Source: Candidatus Hodarchaeota archaeon (GTDB lineage Archaea > Asgardarchaeota > Heimdallarchaeia > Hodarchaeales > YT1-039). From it: DNA of 64,000 nt. The stretch lies in the NCBI GenBank assembly GCA_016840025.1, contig JAEOTF010000090.1, positions 1-64,000 of the forward strand, read 5' to 3'. How positions within the stretch are numbered: position 1 is the stretch's first letter; the number at the start of each line of letters is the position of its first letter. This document shows positions 52,081 through 61,880 of the stretch, piece by piece. The notes beneath the pieces are model-generated. The model worked only from the letters and a program-made list of their open reading frames with translations. It was not told the DNA's origin and did not search any database. The position numbers and the translations under genes were made by a program.

Positions 52081-53553
52081 ATGAGAAAAATAATATTACC
52101 GACAGCTATCGTAGTTGTGATGTTAATTGCAATTCTTCCAATAGGCATGGCACCAATAGAAGTCAAGGCCTCGACTCCAACTTTACCATCACAACCGATG
52201 TTTATGGATTATACTGCTAATCCTGCAAGAGTGGAATGTTGGAATACTTGGCAATGTGATACACCCCCAGGCACCGTACCATTCAATGTAGACATGACTG
52301 ATGCCGAGAAGGTCTGCGTAGATGGCGAAGATGTTTATGTGGCAGTTCTTGACACAGGTTTGTTGTCTAATTATCTACAGTTCTTCCCAGAAGGTATGGT
52401 AGATGTTGTAGAAGAATGGGGTATCGGTTTCAGCCATGATGTCTACTATGTAGGGTCTGGTGGCGATTGGGACGCAGAAGGGCTATTTTCTTATGGACCC
52501 CTACATGCTGATCGTGGCTTTTTGACTTATGACTACGGTAATCCGCTTATTACCTACTACCCACCCGGCGGTTTTTGGCTAGCTTACCCGTTCGGGAGTG
52601 GTCATGGTACACATGTTGCAAGTATTATCACTGGTTGGCAGCTTGATAGGCCCGACGGCACTTTCTGGGTTAGAGGAGTAGCTCCAAAAGTTAAATTAAT
52701 ACCAGTCCTTGTATTGGATGACTGGATAGAGTTTACCCCTGAAGGAGCTGGCTATTGGTGGTCTGGTGGTACCGATGAAATGGTCGCTGCTGGCATCCGA
52801 TACATCGGTGATCTAGCCAAAGAACACGGCATAAAAATCGTCATTAACTTAAGCCTTGGAAGTTATTCCCCATCTGCCCTAGAAGAAGAAGCTATAGACT
52901 ATGCTATTGACCAAGGGGTGATCCTCGTTGCTGCTGCAGGTAATGAAGGGTACGAGCAGTTGAGTTGGCCAGCTGCGTTCCCCCAAATGATTTCAACAGC
53001 TGCAGCAGGCTGGACACATGAATACTACCGCTATGGTACAGGTGATCCCGATCCCTGGTACTGGTGGATAGACGATGTACCTGAAAACTTGTGGACTGAA
53101 GATTTATGGGGTAACGAATTCCAAGTATATCTCACAGACTTTAGTTCACGACCCAACCCAGATTTAGGACAAGAATCTTGGCATTTAGACATTGCTGCTC
53201 CTGGAGCAGGGGTGAAAGGACCGTATAAACCATATGGTTCAGGTGATTGGGGCTATTACTCAGTCTGGGGTACAAGCCAAGCTAGCCCGCATGCCGCGGG
53301 TATCGCTGCTCTGGTACTTGACAAATATCCTAACGTAGACCAACATGGCATGGAACTTTGCCTAAAGGCAGCTGGGTTTTTCAACCGTATGACAAAATGG
53401 TGTGAGAAAGAGAGAACCGCGACTATCTTTGATATTTTCACATTTGATCTCTTAGACTTCTCTTGGGGCTGGAACGAATATGGTACTGGTCTAGTACAGG
53501 CTGATGCGTCTCTTTGGATAGGCAAATTTATGTTTGGTCGTCGATGGTGGTAG
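52081..53553 (+). CDS. Secreted subtilisin-family (S8) serine protease 2
   Basis: Signal peptide MRKIILPTAIVVVMLIAILPIG. Triad: Asp in VAVLDTGLL, His in GHGTHVAS, Ser in WGTSQASPHAAG; oxyanion Asn in VAAAGNEGYE. It is 70 residues longer than the first copy because of a larger insert between Asp and His (GSGGDWDAEGLF ...). No C-terminal membrane anchor. The two S8 genes share leaders and presumably regulation. Confidence 0.9.
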   Translation: MRKIILPTAIVVVMLIAILPIGMAPIEVKASTPTLPSQPMFMDYTANPARVECWNTWQCDTPPGTVPFNVDMTDAEKVCVDGEDVYVAVLDTGLLSNYLQFFPEGMVDVVEEWGIGFSHDVYYVGSGGDWDAEGLFSYGPLHADRGFLTYDYGNPLITYYPPGGFWLAYPFGSGHGTHVASIITGWQLDRPDGTFWVRGVAPKVKLIPVLVLDDWIEFTPEGAGYWWSGGTDEMVAAGIRYIGDLAKEHGIKIVINLSLGSYSPSALEEEAIDYAIDQGVILVAAAGNEGYEQLSWPAAFPQMISTAAAGWTHEYYRYGTGDPDPWYWWIDDVPENLWTEDLWGNEFQVYLTDFSSRPNPDLGQESWHLDIAAPGAGVKGPYKPYGSGDWGYYSVWGTSQASPHAAGIAALVLDKYPNVDQHGMELCLKAAGFFNRMTKWCEKERTATIFDIFTFDLLDFSWGWNEYGTGLVQADASLWIGKFMFGRRWW

Positions 53554-53615
53554 TAACACCCTAAATGCTATTGAGCCGATTGCATTAGGATTTGAGATTA
53601 GAAGACCATACTTTT

Positions 53616-53650
53616 GGTGGGTATCATCCCACCTTACTTTTCTTTTTGAA
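53616..53650 (+). terminator. Terminator of subtilisin 2
   Basis: GGTGGG (53616-53621) and CCCACC (53628-53633) form a perfect 6-bp stem with loop tatcat, followed by a T-rich run. Confidence 0.7.
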
Positions 53651-54106
53651 ATCAATCTAGATAAGTAGTGAGAATATTTAAATAGATTATAATTACTTTT
53701 TTCGCTAATTAAAATTATATTTTCTTTAAGTAAAATGATAAACTCGTTTTAAGTACTCAATAAACGGGTAAAATCATTCGAGTTCTTTTTTACCTAAACA
53801 GAATCATCTATAACCCCAACATTAGAATAAACTATGTCATCTGGTTTTCTTGAGTCTGTTAACTATATGTAATTAACAACATATTGTATTATGTAATATA
53901 TAACAGTATCGAACATAAAAGAATTTAAATAGTAAAATTAATGTTCTATCTAAGAATGTAGAGGATAATATCATAGTTATCTTCTCTCTCATTAGAACCC
54001 CTCTCCTTTTTTTTTCTGTCTAAGAGATAGTGTACACATTAGTTAATCCTTTATTTTAAATTTTAAACCTTTTAATACCGATATTTTTAAAAAAGAAAAT
54101 TGTAGA

Positions 54107-54140
54107 AGCCCGAAAGGGTTGGAAATTAATGCTAATTTCC
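54107..54140 (+). promoter_or_regulatory. Two adjacent hairpins in the leader of the M6-like gene
   Basis: The first hairpin has CCC-gaaa-GGG (54109-54118, GAAA tetraloop) with weaker flanking pairs. The second has a perfect 8-bp stem GGAAATTA/TAATTTCC (54121-54128 and 54133-54140) with loop ATGC. The TTG start follows after 30 bases with GAGAGGT. They may set RNA stability or translation. Confidence 0.5.
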
Positions 54141-54169
54141 AAATCACAACATTTTGAGAGGTAAACTCG

Positions 54170-56206
54170 TTGAGAGCACAAAAAATTTCTTGCATTTTGA
54201 CAATAGTTTTTGTACTAAATATCGCGGGTATAGCTATACAAGCTGAAGGCAGTGTAACACAGGCACTTCCAGCGTATCAACCAATGGATATTGGTCCGAA
54301 GCTTCGAGATAGTGATTATCAGGTTGACATTCATTTGGATCCAATGCCTGCTTCAGAATCTTCTGTAGAAGAAGCAGGTACAGACAGTCTTACCATTCTA
54401 GATGAAAAACTCATGTTATGGTACGATGATATATCTGGTCTTTGGTTAGATTGGTATTACCTAGTAGCGGAAGGAGAATTCACTGAAATTTGGGTACAAA
54501 TAGATATGAGTTATCCTGCAGGTGATCCAAGACCTGCTCCTGTTGTAACTCAAGAGCAAGTTGACTATCTATTGAATGAATTTGAAAGCAACATTTATTC
54601 GACTGACACCGACTACTTCGGAACCCCAAACTTCCATGATGGTAGTAATGCGCCTCTAGCAGCTATGTTAGGTCTTCCCGAGGATTATTACTATAGTCCT
54701 GAGGGAAAAAAAATGATTATGGTCTCCAATATTGGAGATGAGATGTATTATGATCCTGACTATCCTTACTTCATTATTGGCTTCTATTGGGGTACTTATG
54801 AATATTACTTCAATAGAAACATCATAAATATCGATGGCGACTTCTGGGAAGCTTATACAGGTTTAGAAGGTGATACGGTATACGAGGGTACGATAGCCCA
54901 CGAGTACCAACATCTTATCCATGACGACTATAATCCTGATGATGGGAACATGATGAATGAAGGCTGTTCGACGTTTGCTGAATGGCTTTGTGGTTATGGA
55001 GTCCCATGGGGTGATATTAACAGCTATTTAGCTACTCCCGACAATTCACTTACAGCGTGGAGTGACCATGGTGGTATTAATATCTTAGCTGATTATGGGC
55101 AGGCATTTCTCTGGGCAATGTACTTAAATGATCACTTTGGACCCGAATTTTTGGGTCAATTTGTCCAAGCAGGAATTCCTGGAGTAGAAGGTCTTAATAC
55201 TCTAATGGCTCCGTACACCTTCGATCAAGTGTTTCACGATTGGCGAATTGCTAATCTCATTCATTCGGACTATCCAGGATGCGGCAGATATAATTACAAA
55301 TCGATTGACCTTGGTAGTGCGGATGCGGATAGTATAAGGGTGTACGAGGTTGAAGGTGTACCAGTTCCATGGACTGCGGGTACAGACTTTGGCACCACAA
55401 TCACAATCTTAGACTATGACACAGAAGTATCAATGATAGCGTCTTATGGTTCAGATTATATAGAATTCACCAAATGGAAGCGTAAATACTGGAGCAAATT
55501 CCTATTCTTTGATGGCGACGATGAGGCTATCTTCGGTTGGCAGTTAACCGATACAGGTGAGTGGTATACAGGTCCATTTGAATGGGATGCAGATAACCTT
55601 GCGAACACGCTTTTATTTGGAGAAGCATATGTAGATCCAACGGACCCATATCTAAGGATAAGTACTGACTGGCTTATTGAAGACCATTGGGATTATGGCT
55701 TCATCCAGGTCTCTACAGACAGTGGAGAGACATGGAATTCACTTACAAATGAGTACACGACAGCTGTGGATCCAGGTACACACCCCGACATCATTGCTAA
55801 CCTTTATGGGCTCACAGGCGTGAGCGGTGGGTACGTAGATATGTCGTTTGATCTTACGGCATATGTAGGACAAACAGTGCTTATCGGGTTTCGGTACATG
55901 ACTGACTGGTATACAACATGGCCCGGTTGGTACATTAGTGACGCAAGCGTAAGTGGGACAGAGCTAGATCTTGATGTAATTTATCCTGAAGCTGAGTTCA
56001 TGGTTTCCGTTGTTTATAAATACAAATGCAGAGGTAACTACTATTATTATGTAAAAGACATGCATCTTTGTGATGAGAGCAATTTTGGTATCAAATTTGT
56101 TCCAGTCTCTAAGCCTGCTTCTATAATCTTAGTAGTTAGTCCTATAATGCCCAATGGCTTCACGGATTATAGCTTTAAAGTACCTTTATGGAATTGGTGT
56201 GATTAA
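54170..56206 (+). CDS. Secreted M6-like (immune-inhibitor-A type) metalloprotease
   Basis: Signal peptide ISCILTIVFVLNIAGIAIQA. The zinc site is GTIAHEYQHLIHDD with the third ligand Glu in MMNEGCSTFAEW, as in M6/M30-type peptidases. The C-terminal half has a jelly-roll or MAM-like part (FIQVSTDSGETWNSLTNEYT and FDLTAYVGQTVLIGFRYMTD) also seen in immune inhibitor A. Start TTG 54170 with GAGAGGT. No membrane anchor. Third secreted protease in a row after the two S8 proteins, consistent with extracellular protein degradation. Confidence 0.82.
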   Translation: MRAQKISCILTIVFVLNIAGIAIQAEGSVTQALPAYQPMDIGPKLRDSDYQVDIHLDPMPASESSVEEAGTDSLTILDEKLMLWYDDISGLWLDWYYLVAEGEFTEIWVQIDMSYPAGDPRPAPVVTQEQVDYLLNEFESNIYSTDTDYFGTPNFHDGSNAPLAAMLGLPEDYYYSPEGKKMIMVSNIGDEMYYDPDYPYFIIGFYWGTYEYYFNRNIINIDGDFWEAYTGLEGDTVYEGTIAHEYQHLIHDDYNPDDGNMMNEGCSTFAEWLCGYGVPWGDINSYLATPDNSLTAWSDHGGINILADYGQAFLWAMYLNDHFGPEFLGQFVQAGIPGVEGLNTLMAPYTFDQVFHDWRIANLIHSDYPGCGRYNYKSIDLGSADADSIRVYEVEGVPVPWTAGTDFGTTITILDYDTEVSMIASYGSDYIEFTKWKRKYWSKFLFFDGDDEAIFGWQLTDTGEWYTGPFEWDADNLANTLLFGEAYVDPTDPYLRISTDWLIEDHWDYGFIQVSTDSGETWNSLTNEYTTAVDPGTHPDIIANLYGLTGVSGGYVDMSFDLTAYVGQTVLIGFRYMTDWYTTWPGWYISDASVSGTELDLDVIYPEAEFMVSVVYKYKCRGNYYYYVKDMHLCDESNFGIKFVPVSKPASIILVVSPIMPNGFTDYSFKVPLWNWCD

Positions 56207-56284
56207 TACTAGAAACGGTCTGTTTCACAAGAAAAATCTCTCATCCCTTTTTTTCCTTTTTTTCTTTTTCTAAAAACATGGTTT

Positions 56285-58738
56285 TTATAAATTGAAAGTG
56301 GTCTGCCAGAATCCACTAACTGTTTCGATTGGATTCAATGTTTTTTCAATTTTCCAATCTTTAGGTAAGACATTATAATAATAAGGCGTATTAAATCGTT
56401 TTCCCATTAGTAAAACGAAACCTTTATCGGTCGCGGACCTAAAAATCCGTCCTGCTGCCTGTACTACTCTATTCATTCCAATGTTTCGATAAGCGTACTC
56501 AAATCCCTTACCATACGTGTCTTGGAAGTAGTTTTTGATCAGCTCTTGTTCATATGAGAACATTGGAAGTCCAGGTCCCACAACAAATGCTCCTACCGCC
56601 ATTTCTCCTGGATAATCCACTCCTTCGCTAAATATTCCACCATGGACCCCAAGGAGTAGATTCTTATTCTTAGATCGCCTGAGTTCTGCCAAAAACTTCC
56701 TCCTTTTTCTCGTACTCATTTCTTTTTCTTGGATCAAGAGGTTGATAGATAAATCCTCTTCTAACTTCTTCTTAACCTCTTCTAGAAATTTAAAACTTGG
56801 GAAAAATGCTAGGTAGTTACCTTTTCGTACTTTGGTACAATCCCTAATGATGTCAGCGATCTGGCCGTAAAAATTATCTCGTTCTTTATATTTTGTAGAT
56901 ACATAGGGATAGATAATATATTGACGATTTTCCAATGGAAAAGGAGATGAATACTCTTCCATCTGTGTATTTTTGGGAAAACCAAGCATTTGCCGAAAAT
57001 ACTCCAAAGGAGATAGTGTCGCTGATTGTGCTATTACCCCATGAAATCCCTTGATCCGTTGAGCGAGTTTTGGTGCTGCACATTTACACAGAATTTTTAA
57101 AATGCCCTCATCCGCATCGTAGATGTAAGAAAACTCATTAGTTTTGCTTTCTAATAGAACACTATGAAACCATCTTAATTCGGTAGCGAAGACCAACATT
57201 GGATCTTGGGGTGGTGGTGGTTGACCAAATTCTTTATTGAATTCCCGTACAAATTCAAAGACAAACTCATCGAGTTGTTGCTGAATTGTGGTTATTTTTT
57301 CCTCATCCAATGGGACTATTCCGCATTTTCTTTTATTAAATTCTTTAGTATACTTCGTCAGGTTTTGTATATAGAGATAGAGATCTTGCAATAACTCTAA
57401 TCCCTTTTTATAGAACTCTTCAGAATCAAATAATGATTTCAGGTGATTTTCGACTTCCCAGATATTTCGTAATGATATTATGGGCGAATAATACTCTGTA
57501 GCTCGAAATGGAAGATTATGACTTTCATCTACTATCAGAACGGAATCGTTGTAAGGTTTATCAAAAAATCTACGCAGAAAAACATTAGGATGAAAAACAT
57601 AATTATAATCTCCAACAATCACATCACAAAATAATGATATGTCTAGGGATAGTTCAAAAGGACACGTTTCTACTTCTTCCGCCTTTTTTTTCACATCTTT
57701 TGCGTCAATTACTTTTCTTGCGAGTAATTCCTCTATAGCTTCAGTAAAATCTTGCGTATTATAATTTTCCAATAGTGAACAAAATTGTGGATCACAAATA
57801 TAATCGGAATTCAGGCAAAGTTTTTCCTTGGCAGTGAGTATGATCCCTCGAACGTCCGATCCTTTCTTTACCATTCTTCGTAGGGTATCTTTGTATATTT
57901 TCTGCTGAGTGGTCTTACTTGTTACAACAAATACACGGAAGTTCTTTTTAAGCGCAACTTTTACAGTAGGATATAGTGTGCCCACTGTTTTACCCAATCC
58001 AGATGGAGCTGAAATGAGCAAGCATTTACCTTTTTCAATCGTACTCTCAGCTTGTTCAATTATTTTATCCTGTTCAGGTCTATATTTTGAAAAAGGAAAT
58101 ATAACTGTAGAAGATCGAGATCTTTGATTCGATTTTATCTGTTGTTCTGTCTTCCAATGTTCCAATATCTCTTTAATGCGTAGTTGAATCAATGAGGTTT
58201 GATCTTCAAGAGGGATCTCTATTGTTCTTGTGTTTTCGGACACTAATTCGATTAAAACAAGTTGACAACGAACATTATTACCCTGTTCTCTAAGGATATG
58301 CCCATAAATCTGAAGTTGAAGGGTATATGCCTTTGCAGAGGAAGCTTCCATATCAAAATTAGATAAATCCATGACGGATTTGATTTCTTCGATAATTACT
58401 TCATTCTCTTCTTCATAAAAACCATCAATTCTGCCTGTAATTATTACGGTCCAATTATTAACATTTGTCGTAAATTTAACATGTTTCTCCGCTTGATATT
58501 GGGTTTTGATTTGATGAGTAGGTTCATATTCGTCTCTTTCTTCTAAGTCAGTCCTTCCTTCCTGTTTTTGTATTTCAGTTCTTTTTTTTGCCTTTTCTTG
58601 ATGAATTTGATGTATTTTTTGTCCCATTGATCTTCTTAGACGGGCAGGAATTGGTGAATATCCCCGACTCGAGATAAATCCAAAAGCAAGCTCTCTTACG
58701 GATACCTGTATTTCTTGTTTAGATTCATCAACTTTCAA
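56285..58738 (-). CDS. PD-(D/E)XK nuclease fused to an XPD/DinG-like superfamily 2 helicase
   Basis: Residues 1-200 hold a Cas4-like PD-(D/E)XK nuclease: TGRIDGFYE with Asp105, VIIEEIKS with the ExK, and QLQIYGHIL downstream. The helicase starts around 215: Walker A SAPSGLGKT (243-251), four Cys of a likely Fe-S cluster (CLNSDYIC, FC, CPFE), then VDESHN (DEAH box), and C-terminal motifs LGVHGGIFSEGVDY and RVVQAAGRIFRS. Helicases of this class unwind 5'-3' in repair. The order nuclease-helicase fits end processing. Length 817. The start ATG is clear. It stands alone on the minus strand and is convergent with the protease gene. Confidence 0.85.
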   Translation of the reverse strand: MKVDESKQEIQVSVRELAFGFISSRGYSPIPARLRRSMGQKIHQIHQEKAKKRTEIQKQEGRTDLEERDEYEPTHQIKTQYQAEKHVKFTTNVNNWTVIITGRIDGFYEEENEVIIEEIKSVMDLSNFDMEASSAKAYTLQLQIYGHILREQGNNVRCQLVLIELVSENTRTIEIPLEDQTSLIQLRIKEILEHWKTEQQIKSNQRSRSSTVIFPFSKYRPEQDKIIEQAESTIEKGKCLLISAPSGLGKTVGTLYPTVKVALKKNFRVFVVTSKTTQQKIYKDTLRRMVKKGSDVRGIILTAKEKLCLNSDYICDPQFCSLLENYNTQDFTEAIEELLARKVIDAKDVKKKAEEVETCPFELSLDISLFCDVIVGDYNYVFHPNVFLRRFFDKPYNDSVLIVDESHNLPFRATEYYSPIISLRNIWEVENHLKSLFDSEEFYKKGLELLQDLYLYIQNLTKYTKEFNKRKCGIVPLDEEKITTIQQQLDEFVFEFVREFNKEFGQPPPPQDPMLVFATELRWFHSVLLESKTNEFSYIYDADEGILKILCKCAAPKLAQRIKGFHGVIAQSATLSPLEYFRQMLGFPKNTQMEEYSSPFPLENRQYIIYPYVSTKYKERDNFYGQIADIIRDCTKVRKGNYLAFFPSFKFLEEVKKKLEEDLSINLLIQEKEMSTRKRRKFLAELRRSKNKNLLLGVHGGIFSEGVDYPGEMAVGAFVVGPGLPMFSYEQELIKNYFQDTYGKGFEYAYRNIGMNRVVQAAGRIFRSATDKGFVLLMGKRFNTPYYYNVLPKDWKIEKTLNPIETVSGFWQTTFNL

Positions 58739-58896
58739 AGATCGTTACCCACTGGATTAAGTTACTAAATGTGAATTAAGCTCATAGATATACCATTTAA
58801 TGATTTGGAAGAGCTGAACTCTTGTTTATTAATATGAGGATGACTATTTTGAAAGTGAACTATTACGAAGTAACTGACTTTATTCGCTCTTGTTCA

Positions 58897-60006
58897 TTAT
58901 ATGTTAGTTCCATGAAGTTCCGCTGGTTTTAAAGGAAGAATATTTATTGTGTTTCTTTGTATCGCTAACTCCTCCCTTTTAATTATCTTCCACATGTTTT
59001 TGCATTCACACTCTGGAATTTCTACTCCTTCCAACGTTTGAGTTAGTGATATTTGCGTTATAGCTTTTAAGATATCTTTGTCACATTTCCTACAGTTGTG
59101 GGCACCTCTAATTTTTCCACCAGCGGTAGGTTCGCAAATTATCACTGGTTTCTGATTGCTTGTAGCATGAAGTGATGTTAATATCTGAATAATAGACCAT
59201 AACCAGGGTGGTCTATACTTATTCTCATTCCATAGTTTTTCAACTATTGTTCCTTTTTGAACTGTACAAGGATTAATAGATATTTTTTGGATACCTAACT
59301 CGGTACATTGCTCTACCGACATCAAAACATCCTGAATGGCTTCTTCTTCAGACAAAAATGGTGGCTTAAGAAGCAAATAAGCTTTAGGGATCAATCCTAC
59401 ATTCAAAATAATATCACAAGCATTTTCAAAATCCTTAAAACCAAATCCTTTGTTGATTAATTCTTCTCGGATATAGTCATTGCTTGATTCAAGTCCTATT
59501 GCTATTTCAATTCGCTTTGAAGGTGTTAGTTCCTTCAATTCCAATAATTTTTCCTTCGAGATGTATTCTGGACGTGATTCTATGGTTATTTCTATAATAC
59601 GCGTATCTTCTTCCACTATGCGGAATATTTTGTCTCTTATCTCTGTAGACACTTCTTCTTCATCTAAAAAACTCCCTGAATTGAAAATTCGTAGAGCTAA
59701 CGGTCCTTTAAGGTCTTTAAATTTATTAATTGCTTTATTAAATTCATCCCATAACTCTCCTTGTGAGATAGGTGTAATAGGTGCATCTTCAATATAACCA
59801 CACATAAAACACCCCCCATATTCTCCCACCGCCCATTTACAACCTTTTGTAGGTAGAATAATAACAATAGCATTCCCTGGTTTTCCATTGAGAGATGTTT
59901 CCTCTTGCCATGAAATGCTATGATTCCTTTGCGATTTTCCTCTTTGACCTCTATTATGACGAAGTTTGATCGCAAGTGTCTGGTATGAGGAGAGGTTTGA
60001 GTTCAT
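58897..60006 (-). CDS. raSEA: Archaeosine synthase radical-SAM subunit RaSEA
   Basis: RaSEA works with ArcS to turn preQ0-Lys-tRNA into archaeosine at position 15 of tRNA. The unusual cluster motif GCKWAVGEYGGCFMCGY (C-x9-C-x2-C) is near residue 55. Other radical SAM parts are LRIFNSGSFLDEEEV, ITIESRPEYI, IAIGLESSNDYIRE and LLLKPPFLSEEEA, followed by a zinc-type CRKCD. The ATG overlaps the last base of the ArcS stop codon (TAATG), which means tight coupling. Length 369 is normal. Confidence 0.9.
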   Translation of the reverse strand: MNSNLSSYQTLAIKLRHNRGQRGKSQRNHSISWQEETSLNGKPGNAIVIILPTKGCKWAVGEYGGCFMCGYIEDAPITPISQGELWDEFNKAINKFKDLKGPLALRIFNSGSFLDEEEVSTEIRDKIFRIVEEDTRIIEITIESRPEYISKEKLLELKELTPSKRIEIAIGLESSNDYIREELINKGFGFKDFENACDIILNVGLIPKAYLLLKPPFLSEEEAIQDVLMSVEQCTELGIQKISINPCTVQKGTIVEKLWNENKYRPPWLWSIIQILTSLHATSNQKPVIICEPTAGGKIRGAHNCRKCDKDILKAITQISLTQTLEGVEIPECECKNMWKIIKREELAIQRNTINILPLKPAELHGTNI

Positions 60007-61880
60007 TAAGACTGATTCACCTTTTCTCTTATTTTAACTGCGACCCCACGTTTCATTCTCAGCATTATATCGCCTGGTAGGATTGCTTTCCCAACAGCAA
60101 TTTTTTTCTCATTTTTATTTGTGATAACTACTTCTTCTTCTATTAAAATTTCCCTATCGGCTTTTAAGACTCCTGGACATAACAAAGAAGATCCTTTCAG
60201 TGTTTCTCCATTGAATTGAACTATAGGAAGTTGATTTCGGTTAAATAGCTCGATTCCTGCTATACTAAGTTCAAGAAATCCTGTTGTTGGTCTGAAAGTC
60301 GCTATAACCTTATTATCTCGAATTATCTTCTCTCCCTTTTCTGATCTTCCTTTTATTTTCACAGATGGTGGAAAAATCTTTTCACCTATCCCCTTACTAA
60401 ACATGTAATCTGCAATTGACCTGATACGCCGTAGCGGTCTATTTGTAGCTATTTTTGGTGTTGTTATATCTTGGGATAGGTCTTGAAGAGTTTTTGTTAG
60501 TCTATTTAGGTTTTCTGTGGACAATAATTTATCTGTACTATTGGTTATAATAAGATCTCTCCCTAATTTGTCGCATGCTACTTGTACAATTTGTTTTTCT
60601 ACAGTAACAAGATGACACACTATTTTTGCATGAGGTGATTTCTCCAGAACACTTTCCAAAATTCTTTGAACTTGTTTCTGCTCTTCATGAGACCAAGTAC
60701 CAGTAACAGGAATATCATAATGTGCTGCTGGATACGTCCATTCTAACTCCCGAGGAACAATCCCTAGAGGAGATGTAAGTATAAGTTCTTGTAAAATGTC
60801 ATATCTTCTCCCAATTCCTCTTTTTATTGCTTTGCGAAACAGTTGATGACTTCTCGAGAAGGAATAGGGTTTTTTAGCAGAACACGGCAGTATTATGATT
60901 ATTTCAATTGCTTCTGGGATTTCAAATCGTTCGATTACTCTGTTAATAAATCTACATACCTCTGGTCTCTTAAGATCCTGCTCAGTGGTACATAGGAGGG
61001 GCGTTCGCCTCTTAATTGGTGTAAATACTTCAAGAAAGTTATTCTGATCGTCAAGATGACGCATCGCAGCAGTAATTGGCGGATAGTTTACACTAGTTTC
61101 TCGTACAAGTTCTCGTAAGACGCCTGTTTGAATAGATGCTCTGATTTCTTGCATTCTATGGTTTGCATAATTCAGATTATCCTCAATCAAAGTCTGTCTG
61201 TCTTTTTCCCGAGTAGTAACCTTCATACCAGCACTAATAGTTAAAGGATCGAATCTTTGGATTTTAACTCCTTGCTGTCCTAAAATACGACATACTAAAC
61301 CATCAAATAAATCAATACCGGTATAACTTAGAAGGGGAAAATAATTAGGATGAATTCCAGCAGCATAAAGCAATGTCCTAGGTGATACCGCTTTTCTTAT
61401 TTTGACTAAATAATCTATAAGTCTTCTCGGTGAATTTTGGAGATATCCGACCTCATTAAGTACAACAATTCCAAGATCTGAAGAGAATATATCCTTTAGT
61501 TCATACTCGGACAGCTCTTGAATTTCAACACCTACTGAAATACCAAGTTTTCCTGATTCATTGCAGTTTTCGATAAAATTAATTTGTTCTCTAATATTCT
61601 CGATGGACGCTTTTGCGTCTCGCGGTAATACATAAAACATATCTTCTGTGTCATATTTTTCCAAAAATTGCCTTAAAACCTCTTGACTTCCGATTTGTAA
61701 AAATTGCTTTGAAGGAAAACAAGTGATACGTAATTTTTCTCCAGATACAACAGAAACATCATTCTTCATCCTAATTAGTAATGTAGGAATGCATGGTGAG
61801 AGTGTATCAAGTTGTCCTTGAGTAATTTTACAGATTCGACCGGGCCCATCCAAAGCCTTTATTTCAATCTGAGGTGTCAT
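60006..61880 (-). CDS. arcS: Archaeosine synthase subunit ArcS
   Basis: A TGT-related protein that adds lysine to preQ0 in tRNA, giving the substrate of RaSEA. N-terminal half has the TGT-like barrel fragment (GIVVLNEVGYLQNSPRRLID, YTGIDLFDGLVCRILG); the middle has IILPCSAKKPYSFSRSHQLF, typical of the ArcS DUF5591-type domain. The C-terminal 80 residues form a PUA domain (LCPGVLKADREILIEEEVVI, AVGKAILPGDIMLRMKRGVA) that binds tRNA. Length 624. The start overlaps the GtrA stop by 17 bases, and raSEA follows; the three genes are one operon. Confidence 0.9.
   Translation of the reverse strand: MTPQIEIKALDGPGRICKITQGQLDTLSPCIPTLLIRMKNDVSVVSGEKLRITCFPSKQFLQIGSQEVLRQFLEKYDTEDMFYVLPRDAKASIENIREQINFIENCNESGKLGISVGVEIQELSEYELKDIFSSDLGIVVLNEVGYLQNSPRRLIDYLVKIRKAVSPRTLLYAAGIHPNYFPLLSYTGIDLFDGLVCRILGQQGVKIQRFDPLTISAGMKVTTREKDRQTLIEDNLNYANHRMQEIRASIQTGVLRELVRETSVNYPPITAAMRHLDDQNNFLEVFTPIKRRTPLLCTTEQDLKRPEVCRFINRVIERFEIPEAIEIIIILPCSAKKPYSFSRSHQLFRKAIKRGIGRRYDILQELILTSPLGIVPRELEWTYPAAHYDIPVTGTWSHEEQKQVQRILESVLEKSPHAKIVCHLVTVEKQIVQVACDKLGRDLIITNSTDKLLSTENLNRLTKTLQDLSQDITTPKIATNRPLRRIRSIADYMFSKGIGEKIFPPSVKIKGRSEKGEKIIRDNKVIATFRPTTGFLELSIAGIELFNRNQLPIVQFNGETLKGSSLLCPGVLKADREILIEEEVVITNKNEKKIAVGKAILPGDIMLRMKRGVAVKIREKVNQS

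Larger units (their letters stand above)
53554..54169. other. Spacer: terminator and leader of the M6-like gene
   Basis: It starts with the terminator of subtilisin 2 and ends with a hairpin leader (54107-54140). Between them lies AT-rich DNA with no ORF of note. TATA-like stretches are frequent, and none is clearly best. Confidence 0.45.
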
